DNA of 5,090 bases from an uncultured Oscillospiraceae bacterium (GCA_934589145.1 CAKTNW010000077.1:1-5090), one strand, 5' to 3'. Positions 1 through 5,090 are shown, numbered from the stretch's first letter. The notes: generated from the letters alone by a model not told the origin. Made by a program: numbers and translations.

Positions 1-552
1 GAGGTCAGCGAACTGACCTGCCACGCGCTGGGGGGCCGGTTCGTGTTCCCCGACCTGCGGACGGTCATCGACATCGGCGGTCAGGACGCCAAGATCATCT
101 CCCTGACCCCGGACGGCCGCATGAGCAATTTCATTATGAACGACAAGTGCGCCGCCGGTACCGGCCGGTTCCTGGAGGTCATGGCCAACATCCTGCGGCT
201 GGACATCGACGACCTGGGTGCCATCGCCGCCCAGAGCGATTCCCCCGCCGCCATCTCCAGCACCTGCACCGTGTTCGCCGAGTCCGAGGTCATCAGCCAG
301 CTTGCCAACGGCACCAGGCGGCCCGACCTGGTGGCCGGCATCTGCCAGAGCGTGGCCACCCGCGTGGCGTCTCTGGCCCGCCGTGCCGGTATCGTGGAGC
401 GTGTGTGCATGTCCGGCGGCGTGGCCCGCAACGAGGCGGTGCGCCGCTATATGGCCCAGGCCCTGGACACCGAGATCTTCTACGATCCCCTGGCCCAGTA
501 TTTCGGTGCCATCGGCGCGGCCCTGTACGCCTGGAAGCAGGCCACGAAATAA
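1..552 (+). CDS. hadI: 2-hydroxyacyl-CoA dehydratase activator (ATPase), 5'-truncated by window edge
   Basis: The frame is open from base 1 and gives 183 residues before the TAA at 550-552. The start codon lies outside the window; the GTG at 43 is an internal valine codon. The protein is the activator (archerase) of 2-hydroxyacyl-CoA dehydratases, a homodimeric ASKHA-fold ATPase. It bridges one [4Fe-4S] cluster between its subunits and couples ATP hydrolysis to transfer of one low-potential electron to the dehydratase. Visible motifs, numbered in the fragment: SELTCHA (3-9), the nucleotide-binding DIGGQDAK (24-31), cluster ligand Cys50 in NDKCAAGTGRF, the second ligand Cys89 in SSTCTVFAESE, and the adenosine-site MSGGVARN (137-144). 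The two cysteines are 39 residues apart, the same spacing as Cys127/Cys166 of Acidaminococcus HgdC. Known relatives have about 260-266 residues, so roughly 75 N-terminal residues, including the first phosphate-binding loop, are missing. Gene position before hadBC fits the role. The symbol is by family; fldI would be equally defensible. Confidence 0.95.
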   Translation, partial: EVSELTCHALGGRFVFPDLRTVIDIGGQDAKIISLTPDGRMSNFIMNDKCAAGTGRFLEVMANILRLDIDDLGAIAAQSDSPAAISSTCTVFAESEVISQLANGTRRPDLVAGICQSVATRVASLARRAGIVERVCMSGGVARNEAVRRYMAQALDTEIFYDPLAQYFGAIGAALYAWKQATK

Positions 553-558
553 AGGAGG
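551..558 (+). promoter_or_regulatory. Shine-Dalgarno of the small ORF, overlapping the activator stop codon
   Basis: AAAGGAGG starts inside the TAA stop (550-552) of the activator gene and ends 9 bases before the ATG at 568. The overlap means ribosomes finishing the activator sit on the next gene's binding site. This suggests co-transcription and possibly coupled or reinitiated translation of the small ORF. It also fixes 568 as the start. Confidence 0.75.
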
Positions 559-567
559 CGCTTTTCG

Positions 568-825
568 ATGAACATCGACGTTCCGGCATATGGTGAACGC
601 GGACTTCGCTTTGAATGGGAGCCCGCCTACGCCATTAAATGCACCGTGGATAACGGCAGCGTCTATCTGGAAGCAAACCGGGACGGTCTTGTCTCTCTGG
701 CGCGGCATCTGCTGATGCTGGCGCAGGATAACGTGCCGGATCGGGAGCATTTTCATCTGGACGAGTTCAACTCGCTGGAAGATGGCTCGGCAGAGCTGGT
801 GGTCATCCGGAAGGACACCCTGTAA
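568..825 (+). CDS. Small acidic protein of unknown function, possibly Imm32-like
   Basis: An 85-residue protein with a strong Shine-Dalgarno 9 bases upstream and only 15 bases after the activator gene. I count 16 Asp/Glu against 8 Arg/Lys, so it is clearly acidic. No signal peptide, membrane segment or paired cysteines are seen (a single Cys25), so it is probably cytosolic. The layout suggests a small alpha/beta fold: a beta-like stretch (about 21-35), an amphipathic helix SLARHLLMLAQ (43-53), a conserved-looking HFHLDE (61-66, with an H-x-H pair), and a final strand GSAELVVIRK (73-82). This helix / H-x-H-hLD / GS-x-ELVI pattern resembles, from memory, the Imm32 family of small proteins; that family name comes from polymorphic-toxin immunity and does not imply that role here. 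No toxin gene is nearby. Its codons (GAA, GAT, GCG, CAT, TTT, CGG) are less biased than those of the downstream genes. Function unknown; a chaperone, regulator or assembly factor for the dehydratase would be speculation. Confidence 0.8.
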   Translation: MNIDVPAYGERGLRFEWEPAYAIKCTVDNGSVYLEANRDGLVSLARHLLMLAQDNVPDREHFHLDEFNSLEDGSAELVVIRKDTL

Positions 826-839
826 AACAGCAGCAAATA

Positions 840-854
840 TACTTAATATAAGTA
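840..854 (+). promoter_or_regulatory. Short AT-rich palindrome in the gap before hadB; tentative control site
   Basis: Within the AT-rich 58-base gap (826-883) the sequence TACTTA-ATA-TAAGTA forms a perfect inverted repeat with 6-base arms. Two overlapping hexamers look like -10 boxes (TATACT at 838-843 and TATAAG at 847-852). I see no convincing -35 box 16-18 bases upstream of either, so an internal promoter is only suggested. The palindrome could be an operator, a weak RNA hairpin, or chance in AT-rich DNA. Confidence 0.25.
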
Positions 855-869
855 AGAGGACAGAACAAC

Positions 870-876
870 AAGGAGG
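870..876 (+). promoter_or_regulatory. Shine-Dalgarno that fixes the hadB start
   Basis: AAGGAGG lies 7 bases before the ATG at 884. The frame stays open back to an ATG at 782, but that ATG lies inside the small upstream gene, has no ribosome-binding site, and would add 34 residues unlike anything in the family. The site therefore decides for 884. Confidence 0.9.
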
Positions 877-883
877 AAAAAAC

Positions 884-2128
884 ATGGCAGAAGAAGTGAA
901 GAAGGCCCCTCGTCCGGTGGATCCCAATTCCGCCAAGTACAAACTGGGCAAGATCGCCGCTGACGCCTTTGTGGACGCCATCGAAGCGAAGAAGAACGGC
1001 ATCCCCGTGGCATGGGTATCCAGCAACTTCCCCGTCGAGATCCCCGAGACCCTGGGCATCGCCACCGTATATCCCGAGAACCAGGCAGCCGGTATCGCCG
1101 CCCGCGGCGCCGGTGAGCGCATGTGCAACGTGGCGGAGGCCGACGGCTATTCCAACGACATCTGCGCCTACGCCCGTATCTCCATGGCCTACGCCAAGCT
1201 GAAATCCTGCCCCGAGCAGGACGTGGCCATGCCCGACGTGGTGCTGTGCTGCAACAACATCTGCAACTGCATGATCAAGTGGTACGAGAACCTGGCCCAG
1301 GAGCTGAACGTCCCCATGATCATGCTGGACATCCCCTTCAACCCCGATTACGACGTGTCCGACGCTCAGGTGCAGTACGTCTCCGCCCAGTTCTGGGATG
1401 TGGTCCATCAGCTGGAGAGCCTCTTCAACCTGAAGTGGGACGACGATAAGTTCCAGGAGGTCACCGGCTTCAGCTGCCGCGCCTCCCGCGCCTGGCTGGC
1501 CGCCACCGGCTGCGCCAAGTACGTCCCCTCCCCCTTCAACGGCTTCGACCTGCTGAACCACATGGCCGTCATGGTCACCGCCCGCGGCAAGGAGTGCTCC
1601 GGCGACGCCATGGAGACCCTGTATAAGGAGTACATGGAAAACCACAAGAACGGCACCTCCACCTTCCGCACGGAGGAGAAGTACCGCATCCTGTTCGAGG
1701 GTATCGCCTGCTGGCCCTACCTGCGGGCCACCTCCACCGGCCTGAAGTCTCGGGGCATCAACATGGTCACCACCATCTACGCCGACGCCTTCGGCTACGA
1801 TTACGACTCCTTCGAGGGCATGATCAAGGCCTACTGCTCCGTGCCCAACGCCATCAACCTGGAAAAGTCCCGTGACAAGCGCATCAAGCTGTGCCAGGAC
1901 AACCATGTGGAGGGCATGCTGATCCATACCAACCGTTCCTGCAAGCTGTGGAGCGGCTTCATGTACGAGATGGGCCGCCAGGTGGGCAAGGCCTGCAACA
2001 TCCCCGTGGCCAGCTTCGACGGCGACCAGGCCGATCCCCGCAACTTCTCTGAAGCCCAGTATGACACCCGTGTCCAGGGCCTCATGGAGATCATGGAAGC
2101 CAACAAAGAGCAGAAAGGAGCCAACTGA
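884..2128 (+). CDS. hadB: (R)-2-hydroxyacyl-CoA dehydratase, alpha subunit (HadB/FldB type)
   Basis: A 414-residue protein; C. difficile HadB has about 408. With HadC it forms the heterodimeric dehydratase that removes water from an (R)-2-hydroxyacyl-CoA by a one-electron ketyl-radical mechanism, each subunit holding one [4Fe-4S] cluster. By alignment from memory with C. difficile HadB, cluster ligands are Cys94 (in NDICAYAR), Cys127 (in CCNNICN, before KWYENLA) and Cys353 (in NRSCKLWS). The substrate-site residues Ser37 and Glu55 of that enzyme correspond to Ser47 (in WVSSNFP) and Glu65 (in YPENQAAG), with the same 18-residue spacing. Other family blocks are FEGIACWPYL in the middle and DGDQADPRNFSEAQYDTR near the C-terminus. 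Extra cysteines occur at 122, 123 and 129. Only two bases separate it from hadC, so the subunits are surely co-translated. Codon use is strongly biased, as expected for an abundant catabolic enzyme. The amino-acid substrate cannot be told from sequence alone. Confidence 0.95.
   Translation: MAEEVKKAPRPVDPNSAKYKLGKIAADAFVDAIEAKKNGIPVAWVSSNFPVEIPETLGIATVYPENQAAGIAARGAGERMCNVAEADGYSNDICAYARISMAYAKLKSCPEQDVAMPDVVLCCNNICNCMIKWYENLAQELNVPMIMLDIPFNPDYDVSDAQVQYVSAQFWDVVHQLESLFNLKWDDDKFQEVTGFSCRASRAWLAATGCAKYVPSPFNGFDLLNHMAVMVTARGKECSGDAMETLYKEYMENHKNGTSTFRTEEKYRILFEGIACWPYLRATSTGLKSRGINMVTTIYADAFGYDYDSFEGMIKAYCSVPNAINLEKSRDKRIKLCQDNHVEGMLIHTNRSCKLWSGFMYEMGRQVGKACNIPVASFDGDQADPRNFSEAQYDTRVQGLMEIMEANKEQKGAN
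2114..2120 (+). promoter_or_regulatory. Shine-Dalgarno of hadC, inside the hadB coding end
   Basis: AAAGGAG lies within the last codons of hadB, 10 bases before the hadC ATG at 2131. Stop (2126-2128) and start are two bases apart, an arrangement typical of translational coupling that would keep the two dehydratase subunits at 1:1. Confidence 0.8.
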
Positions 2129-2130
2129 AC

Positions 2131-3249
2131 ATGACCACCAACGAACTGTTTGCCAAGCTGCATGAAGTCGCCGCCAACCCCAAGGCCCAGATGGATAAGT
2201 ATCTGACCCAGGGCAAGAAGATCGTGCTGTGCGCTCCCGTCTATACCCCCGACGAGCTGATCCACTCCATGGGCTTCGTCCCCATGGGCGCCTGGGGCGC
2301 GGATACCGAGTTGCGCCGGGCCAAGGAATACTGCCCCGCCTTCCTGTGCTCCATCGTCCAGTCCGCCCTGGAGCTGGGCATCAACGGCGCGTATGACGGT
2401 GCCTCCGCCATCGTGATCCCCTCCCTGTGCGATACCCTGAAGACCATGGGCGAGAACTGGAAGTACGCCGTGCCCTCCATCCCCTTCATCCCCATGACCT
2501 ATCCCCAGAACCGCAAGCCCGCTTACGGCGTGGCCTTCACCAAGGCCGGCTACGAGCGCGTGATCCGCGACCTGGAGAAGCTGGGCGGCAAGTTTGACGA
2601 CGCCAAGCTGGCCGAGTCCAACGCGATCTATAACCGCCACAACGCCGCCATGCGCAAGCTGGACGAGGTGCTGGCAAAGCATCCCGAGGTCACCGCGCAG
2701 CAGCGCAGCGACGCCTTCAAGTCCGCCTTCTTCATGACCAAGGAGGAGCACACCGCCCTCATCGACGAGCTGATCGCCGCCCTGGCCGCCCAGACCCCCG
2801 CCGCGGAGAAGACCCCCATCCTGCTGTCCGGTATCCTCACCGACGCCCCCGGCTTCAACGCCATTCTGGACGATCTGGGCCTGCATATCGTGGCCGATGA
2901 CGTGGCCGCCCAGTCCCGCCAGTACCGCACCGACGTGCCCGCCGGTGACGATGCCCTGACCGCCCTGGCCCAGAAGTTCGCCGACATGGACAACTGCTCG
3001 GTGCTGTATAACGCCGCCAAGCCCCGCGTCCAGTGGATCGCGGACACCGCCAAGGCCCGCGGCGCCAAGGGTGTCCTGGTGGCTCTCACCAAGTTCTGCG
3101 ACCCCGAGGAATTTGACTACGTCATGATCAAGAAGGCCTGCGAGGCCGCCGGCATCCCTGTCACCGTGGTGGAGATCGACCGCCAGATGGTGCAGTTCGA
3201 GCAGGCCCGCACCAATATTGAGACCTTCCGCGACATGCTGACCATGTAA
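2131..3249 (+). CDS. hadC: (R)-2-hydroxyacyl-CoA dehydratase, beta subunit (HadC/FldC type)
   Basis: A 372-residue partner of the preceding subunit; C. difficile HadC is of nearly the same length (about 375). It carries the second [4Fe-4S] cluster, which relays the electron from the activator to the substrate-binding cluster of the alpha subunit. Candidate ligands by alignment from memory are Cys73 (in PAFLCSIVQS), Cys100 (in IPSLCDTLK) and Cys323 (in TKFCDPEEFDY). Cys68, five residues before the first ligand, appears to be extra. Family blocks seen in order: an N-terminal PVYTPDELIHSMGFVPMG (36-53), PQNRK, FFMTKEEHT, a strongly conserved-looking ADDVAAQSRQYRTDVPAGDD, and a terminal EQARTNIETF. 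The N-terminal ATG has a Shine-Dalgarno inside hadB. The gene is followed by a 32-base AT-rich gap and then the CoA-transferase. No frame damage or missing ligand is seen, so the enzyme should be functional. Confidence 0.95.
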   Translation: MTTNELFAKLHEVAANPKAQMDKYLTQGKKIVLCAPVYTPDELIHSMGFVPMGAWGADTELRRAKEYCPAFLCSIVQSALELGINGAYDGASAIVIPSLCDTLKTMGENWKYAVPSIPFIPMTYPQNRKPAYGVAFTKAGYERVIRDLEKLGGKFDDAKLAESNAIYNRHNAAMRKLDEVLAKHPEVTAQQRSDAFKSAFFMTKEEHTALIDELIAALAAQTPAAEKTPILLSGILTDAPGFNAILDDLGLHIVADDVAAQSRQYRTDVPAGDDALTALAQKFADMDNCSVLYNAAKPRVQWIADTAKARGAKGVLVALTKFCDPEEFDYVMIKKACEAAGIPVTVVEIDRQMVQFEQARTNIETFRDMLTM

Positions 3250-3265
3250 TTAAAAAGAACAATAT

Positions 3266-3271
3266 AGGAGG
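3266..3271 (+). promoter_or_regulatory. Shine-Dalgarno of the CoA-transferase gene
   Basis: AGGAGG lies in the AT-rich gap 3250-3281, 10 bases before the ATG at 3282. The gap shows no hairpin or promoter-like boxes, so read-through from hadC is the simplest view. Confidence 0.8.
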
Positions 3272-3281
3272 AACCAAACCC

Positions 3282-4526
3282 ATGAGTGAGATCAAACGCC
3301 CGCTGGAGGGCATCAAGGTCGTCGAGCTGGCCACCTTCATCGCCGCGCCCTGCTGCGCCCGCTTCCTGGCCGACCTGGGCGCCGAGGTCATCAAGATCGA
3401 GGCTCCCGCAGGCGACCCCCTGCGCTACACCGCCGTCAACGAGGGCCGTCCCCAGGATCAGAAGGAGAACACCACCTACGACCTGGAGAACGCCAACAAG
3501 ACCTGCATCGCCCTGAACACCAAGTCTCCCGCCGGCCGCGAGGCCCTGGAGAAGCTGATCGCCGAGGCGGACATCTTCATCACCAACTGGCGCCAGAACC
3601 CCCTGAAGAAGGCGGGCCTGGACTACGATACCCTCCACGCCAAGTACCCCGCCCTGGTGTACGGCTTCGTCTCCGGCTACGGCGAGAAGGGCCCCGACAA
3701 GGATCTCCCCGGCTTCGACTTCACCGCCTTCTTCGCCCGCGGCGGCGTGCTGGGCACTCTGTTCGATAAGGACTCCCTGCCCATGCTGACCATCGCCGGC
3801 TTCGGCGACCACCAGGTGGGCCTGTACCTGGCCTCCGGCGTGCTGGCGGCCCTGTACCGCGCCAAGCAGACCGGCCAGGGCGACCGCGTTGTCGTCTCCC
3901 TGTTCCACAGCGCCATCTGGGATGTCTCCCTGATGCTCCAGTCCAACCAGTACGGCGACCCCGCCACCCAGTTCCCCCTGTCCCGCCGCACCCTGCCCAA
4001 CCCCCTGGTGGTGGCCCACAAGACCAAGGACAACAAGTGGCTGCAGATCGCCATGCCCCAGTACAACCGCCACTATCCCATCTTCATGCGCGCCATCGGC
4101 CACCCCGAGATGGCCGAGGATCCCCGCTACTATCCCCAGACCAACCTGCAGGCCAATATTGAGGAGTTCTATGACTTCCTGGTGGCCGAGATGGCCACCC
4201 GTACTCTGGACGAGTGGTGCGCCCTGATGGACGCCAACGACCTGCCCTACGCCATCGCCCAGACCTGGGATCAGCTGCTGGTGGATAAGCAGGCATGGGC
4301 CTCCGACTGCTTCTATGAGATGGAGTACCCCAACGGTGCCAAGCGCACCATGGTGCGTCCCCCCGTCATGTTCGAGGAGACCCCCCTGCCCCCCTATAAC
4401 CGTGGCCCGTACCTGGGTGAGCAGACCGAGGAGATCCTGAAGAAGCTGGGCTACACCGACGAGCAGGTGGCCGCCATGATCGCCGCCGGCGACGCCGCCT
4501 CCATGGACCCCGCCCTGAAGGACTGA
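3282..4526 (+). CDS. hadA: Family III CoA-transferase (CaiB/BaiF/FRC), 2-hydroxyacyl-CoA forming (HadA/FldA type)
   Basis: A 414-residue protein of normal length for family III CoA-transferases. These are intertwined dimers that move CoA between carboxylic acids through an aspartyl-CoA thioester. Here the expected job is to activate the (R)-2-hydroxyacid with CoA taken from the enoyl-CoA or acyl-CoA product, so that no ATP is spent. Visible features: the N-terminal PLEGIKVVELA (7-17), the CoA-binding LADLGAEVIKIE (29-40) followed by GDPLR, the catalytic Asp176 in GFGDHQVG (173-180, equivalent to Asp169 of formyl-CoA transferase), the helix GVLAALYRAKQTGQGDRV after it, and a C-terminal ILKKLGYTDEQVAAMI. 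The family also includes carnitine, formate/oxalate, bile-acid and other transferases. The assignment to the Had/Fld branch rests on the adjoining dehydratase and hydroxyacid dehydrogenase genes. In C. difficile hadA precedes hadI; here it follows hadC. Codon bias matches hadBC. Confidence 0.92.
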   Translation: MSEIKRPLEGIKVVELATFIAAPCCARFLADLGAEVIKIEAPAGDPLRYTAVNEGRPQDQKENTTYDLENANKTCIALNTKSPAGREALEKLIAEADIFITNWRQNPLKKAGLDYDTLHAKYPALVYGFVSGYGEKGPDKDLPGFDFTAFFARGGVLGTLFDKDSLPMLTIAGFGDHQVGLYLASGVLAALYRAKQTGQGDRVVVSLFHSAIWDVSLMLQSNQYGDPATQFPLSRRTLPNPLVVAHKTKDNKWLQIAMPQYNRHYPIFMRAIGHPEMAEDPRYYPQTNLQANIEEFYDFLVAEMATRTLDEWCALMDANDLPYAIAQTWDQLLVDKQAWASDCFYEMEYPNGAKRTMVRPPVMFEETPLPPYNRGPYLGEQTEEILKKLGYTDEQVAAMIAAGDAASMDPALKD

Positions 4527-4568
4527 GCGATACCCCCCCATCAAAATCGGAAAAGTAGGAAATGAAAC

Positions 4569-4607
4569 GCAGGCCGTCCGCTGTTGAGGAGCGGCGGACG
4601 GCCATGC
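4569..4607 (+). other. GC-rich stem-loop between hadA and ldhA (attenuator, processing or stability element)
   Basis: GGCCGTCCGC (4572-4581) and GCGGACGGCC (4594-4603) form a perfect 10-bp stem around a 12-base loop. Three more pairs (4569-4571 with 4605-4607) extend it past a bulged A4604. On the + strand no T-run follows (CGGAAAAGGAG comes next), so it does not look like a classical intrinsic terminator. On the - strand it is followed by an interrupted T-rich stretch, but no - strand gene is present to end. The loop contains GAGGAG (4586-4591). It may tune expression of the dehydrogenase relative to the upstream genes; this is inference. Confidence 0.6.
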
Positions 4608-4611
4608 CGGA

Positions 4612-4618
4612 AAAGGAG
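4612..4618 (+). promoter_or_regulatory. Shine-Dalgarno that favours the 4625 start of ldhA
   Basis: AAAGGAG sits 6 bases before the ATG at 4625, just downstream of the hairpin. The same frame also has ATGs at 4562 and 4604 after a TAG stop at 4556. Only 4625 has a well-spaced site and gives the family-typical MKI start. Confidence 0.75.
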
Positions 4619-4624
4619 AAAAAT

Positions 4625-5090
4625 ATGAAGATCGCTGCTTACGAAGTGCGTCCCGACGAAAAGCCCGTTATCGAGTCCCTGTGCAAGGAGTACGGCATCG
4701 AGCTGGTGTCCACCTCCGCCAACCTGGATCCCACCACCGCCAACATGGCCGTCGGCTGCGACGGCGTCACCACCCTGGGCCAGTCCGACTACTGCAACGA
4801 GGTGCTGGATGAGCTGCGCGGCTACGGCGTCAAGGTGCTGGCCAGCCGCTGCGTGGGCTATAACCACATGAACTGCGACTACGCCCGCTCCCTGGGCTTC
4901 CGCCTGTGCAACGGCGCTTACGCCCCCAACGGCGTGGCCGAGTACACTGTCATGGCCATCCTGATGTGCATCCGCAAGTTCAAGAAGGCCCTCTACAACA
5001 CCAACGATAACGACTTCACCCTGAAGGGCAAGATGGGCCGCGAGCTGCGCACCATGACCGTGGGCGTCATGGGCACCGGCAAGATCGGCT
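4625..5090 (+). CDS. ldhA: D-2-hydroxyacid dehydrogenase (LdhA/FldH type), 3'-truncated by window edge
   Basis: 155 complete codons are visible; relatives have about 330 residues, so slightly more than half is missing. The family reduces 2-oxoacids to (R)-2-hydroxyacids with NADH. Here it should supply the 2-hydroxyacid that the upstream CoA-transferase and dehydratase consume, and so re-oxidise NADH. Visible features: the N-terminal MKIAAYEVRPDEKPVI, the catalytic-domain block SRCVGYNHMN (74-83), the hinge-region NGVAEYT (102-108), and GRELRTMTVGVMGTGKIG ending at residue 155. Its GTGKIG (150-155) is the GxGxxG turn of the NAD-binding Rossmann domain. The catalytic Arg, Glu and His lie beyond the edge. 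The sequence also resembles VanH-type D-lactate dehydrogenases, which share this family; the gene context argues for a fermentation role. The 98-base gap to hadA holds a hairpin, so expression may be partly uncoupled. Confidence 0.9.
   Translation, partial: MKIAAYEVRPDEKPVIESLCKEYGIELVSTSANLDPTTANMAVGCDGVTTLGQSDYCNEVLDELRGYGVKVLASRCVGYNHMNCDYARSLGFRLCNGAYAPNGVAEYTVMAILMCIRKFKKALYNTNDNDFTLKGKMGRELRTMTVGVMGTGKIG

Noticed and set aside
43..552. GTG at 43 as the start of the activator gene
   Set aside because: The frame is open to base 1 and the residues before the GTG (SELTCHA block) are conserved in the family. The gene is therefore cut by the window edge rather than starting here.
782..883. 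Upstream ATG (782) as the start of hadB
   Set aside because: It overlaps the small upstream gene in another frame and has no Shine-Dalgarno site. The added residues do not resemble the family, and the ATG at 884 has AAGGAGG at 7 bases.
1315..1324. CATGATCATG palindrome inside hadB
   Set aside because: It lies within well-conserved coding sequence (Met-Ile-Met codons) and is explained by the codons; nothing suggests a site.
803..1927. Long open frame on the - strand opposite hadB (374 residues)
   Set aside because: It is a shadow of the C/G-biased codons of the + strand gene. Its translation is a low-complexity run of Gly, Val, Leu, His and Asp with no recognisable domain, and hadB is certain.
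1831..2886. Long open frame on the - strand across hadB and hadC (351 residues)
   Set aside because: It has the same mirrored composition, crosses a gene junction, and shows no family motif.
3117..4544. Long open frame on the - strand opposite hadA (475 residues)
   Set aside because: It is the longest antisense frame, but Gly/Val/Leu/Gln-rich without domain features. It lies opposite a clear CoA-transferase with an intact catalytic Asp.
4569..4607. Hairpin read as an intrinsic terminator of hadA
   Set aside because: No T-run follows the stem on the + strand; purine-rich sequence with the ldhA ribosome-binding site follows instead.
1..5090. CRISPR arrays, tRNA or rRNA genes, insertion sequences, attachment sites
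   Set aside because: No spaced direct repeats, cloverleaf-like segments, transposase reading frames or terminal inverted repeats were seen. Nearly all bases are accounted for by six same-strand genes.

Overview
The window carries most of one operon-like gene set, all on the + strand, for reductive (Stickland-type) fermentation of an amino acid through an (R)-2-hydroxyacyl-CoA. By eye the DNA is well over 60 % G+C. It has strong C/G-ending codon preference and AGGAGG-type Shine-Dalgarno sites before every complete gene. Together with the oxygen-sensitive 2-hydroxyacyl-CoA dehydratase genes, this suggests a strictly anaerobic, high-GC Bacillota (Firmicutes) of the Oscillospiraceae / Flavonifractor-like gut type. 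The taxonomic guess is inference; the gene functions are much firmer.

Layout: 1-552 is the C-terminal two thirds of the ATP-dependent dehydratase activator (HadI/FldI/HgdC type), cut by the left edge. 568-825 encodes a small acidic 85-residue protein of unknown role, possibly Imm32-like. 826-883 is an AT-rich gap with a short palindrome. 884-2128 and 2131-3249 encode the two [4Fe-4S] subunits of the dehydratase (HadB and HadC type). 3282-4526 encodes a family III (CaiB/BaiF) CoA-transferase (HadA/FldA type). 4527-4624 is an intergenic stretch with a perfect 10-bp GC-rich hairpin. 4625 to the right edge is the N-terminal half of a D-2-hydroxyacid dehydrogenase (LdhA/FldH type).

How they work together (known from the Clostridioides difficile leucine and Clostridium sporogenes phenylalanine systems): the dehydrogenase reduces a 2-oxoacid from amino-acid transamination to the (R)-2-hydroxyacid. 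The CoA-transferase loads it with CoA taken from the product enoyl-CoA or acyl-CoA. The activator hydrolyses ATP to push one electron into the HadBC dehydratase, which removes water through a ketyl radical to give the 2-enoyl-CoA. The enoyl-CoA reductase and EtfAB that normally finish the pathway are not visible here and may lie outside the window. The exact substrate (leucine-, phenylalanine- or other amino-acid-derived) cannot be read from this sequence.

The core system is known. The unusual points are the gene order (activator - small ORF - B - C - A - dehydrogenase), the uncharacterised small acidic ORF inside it, the contrast in codon usage between the first two genes and the rest, and the hairpin with several in-frame ATGs before the dehydrogenase gene.
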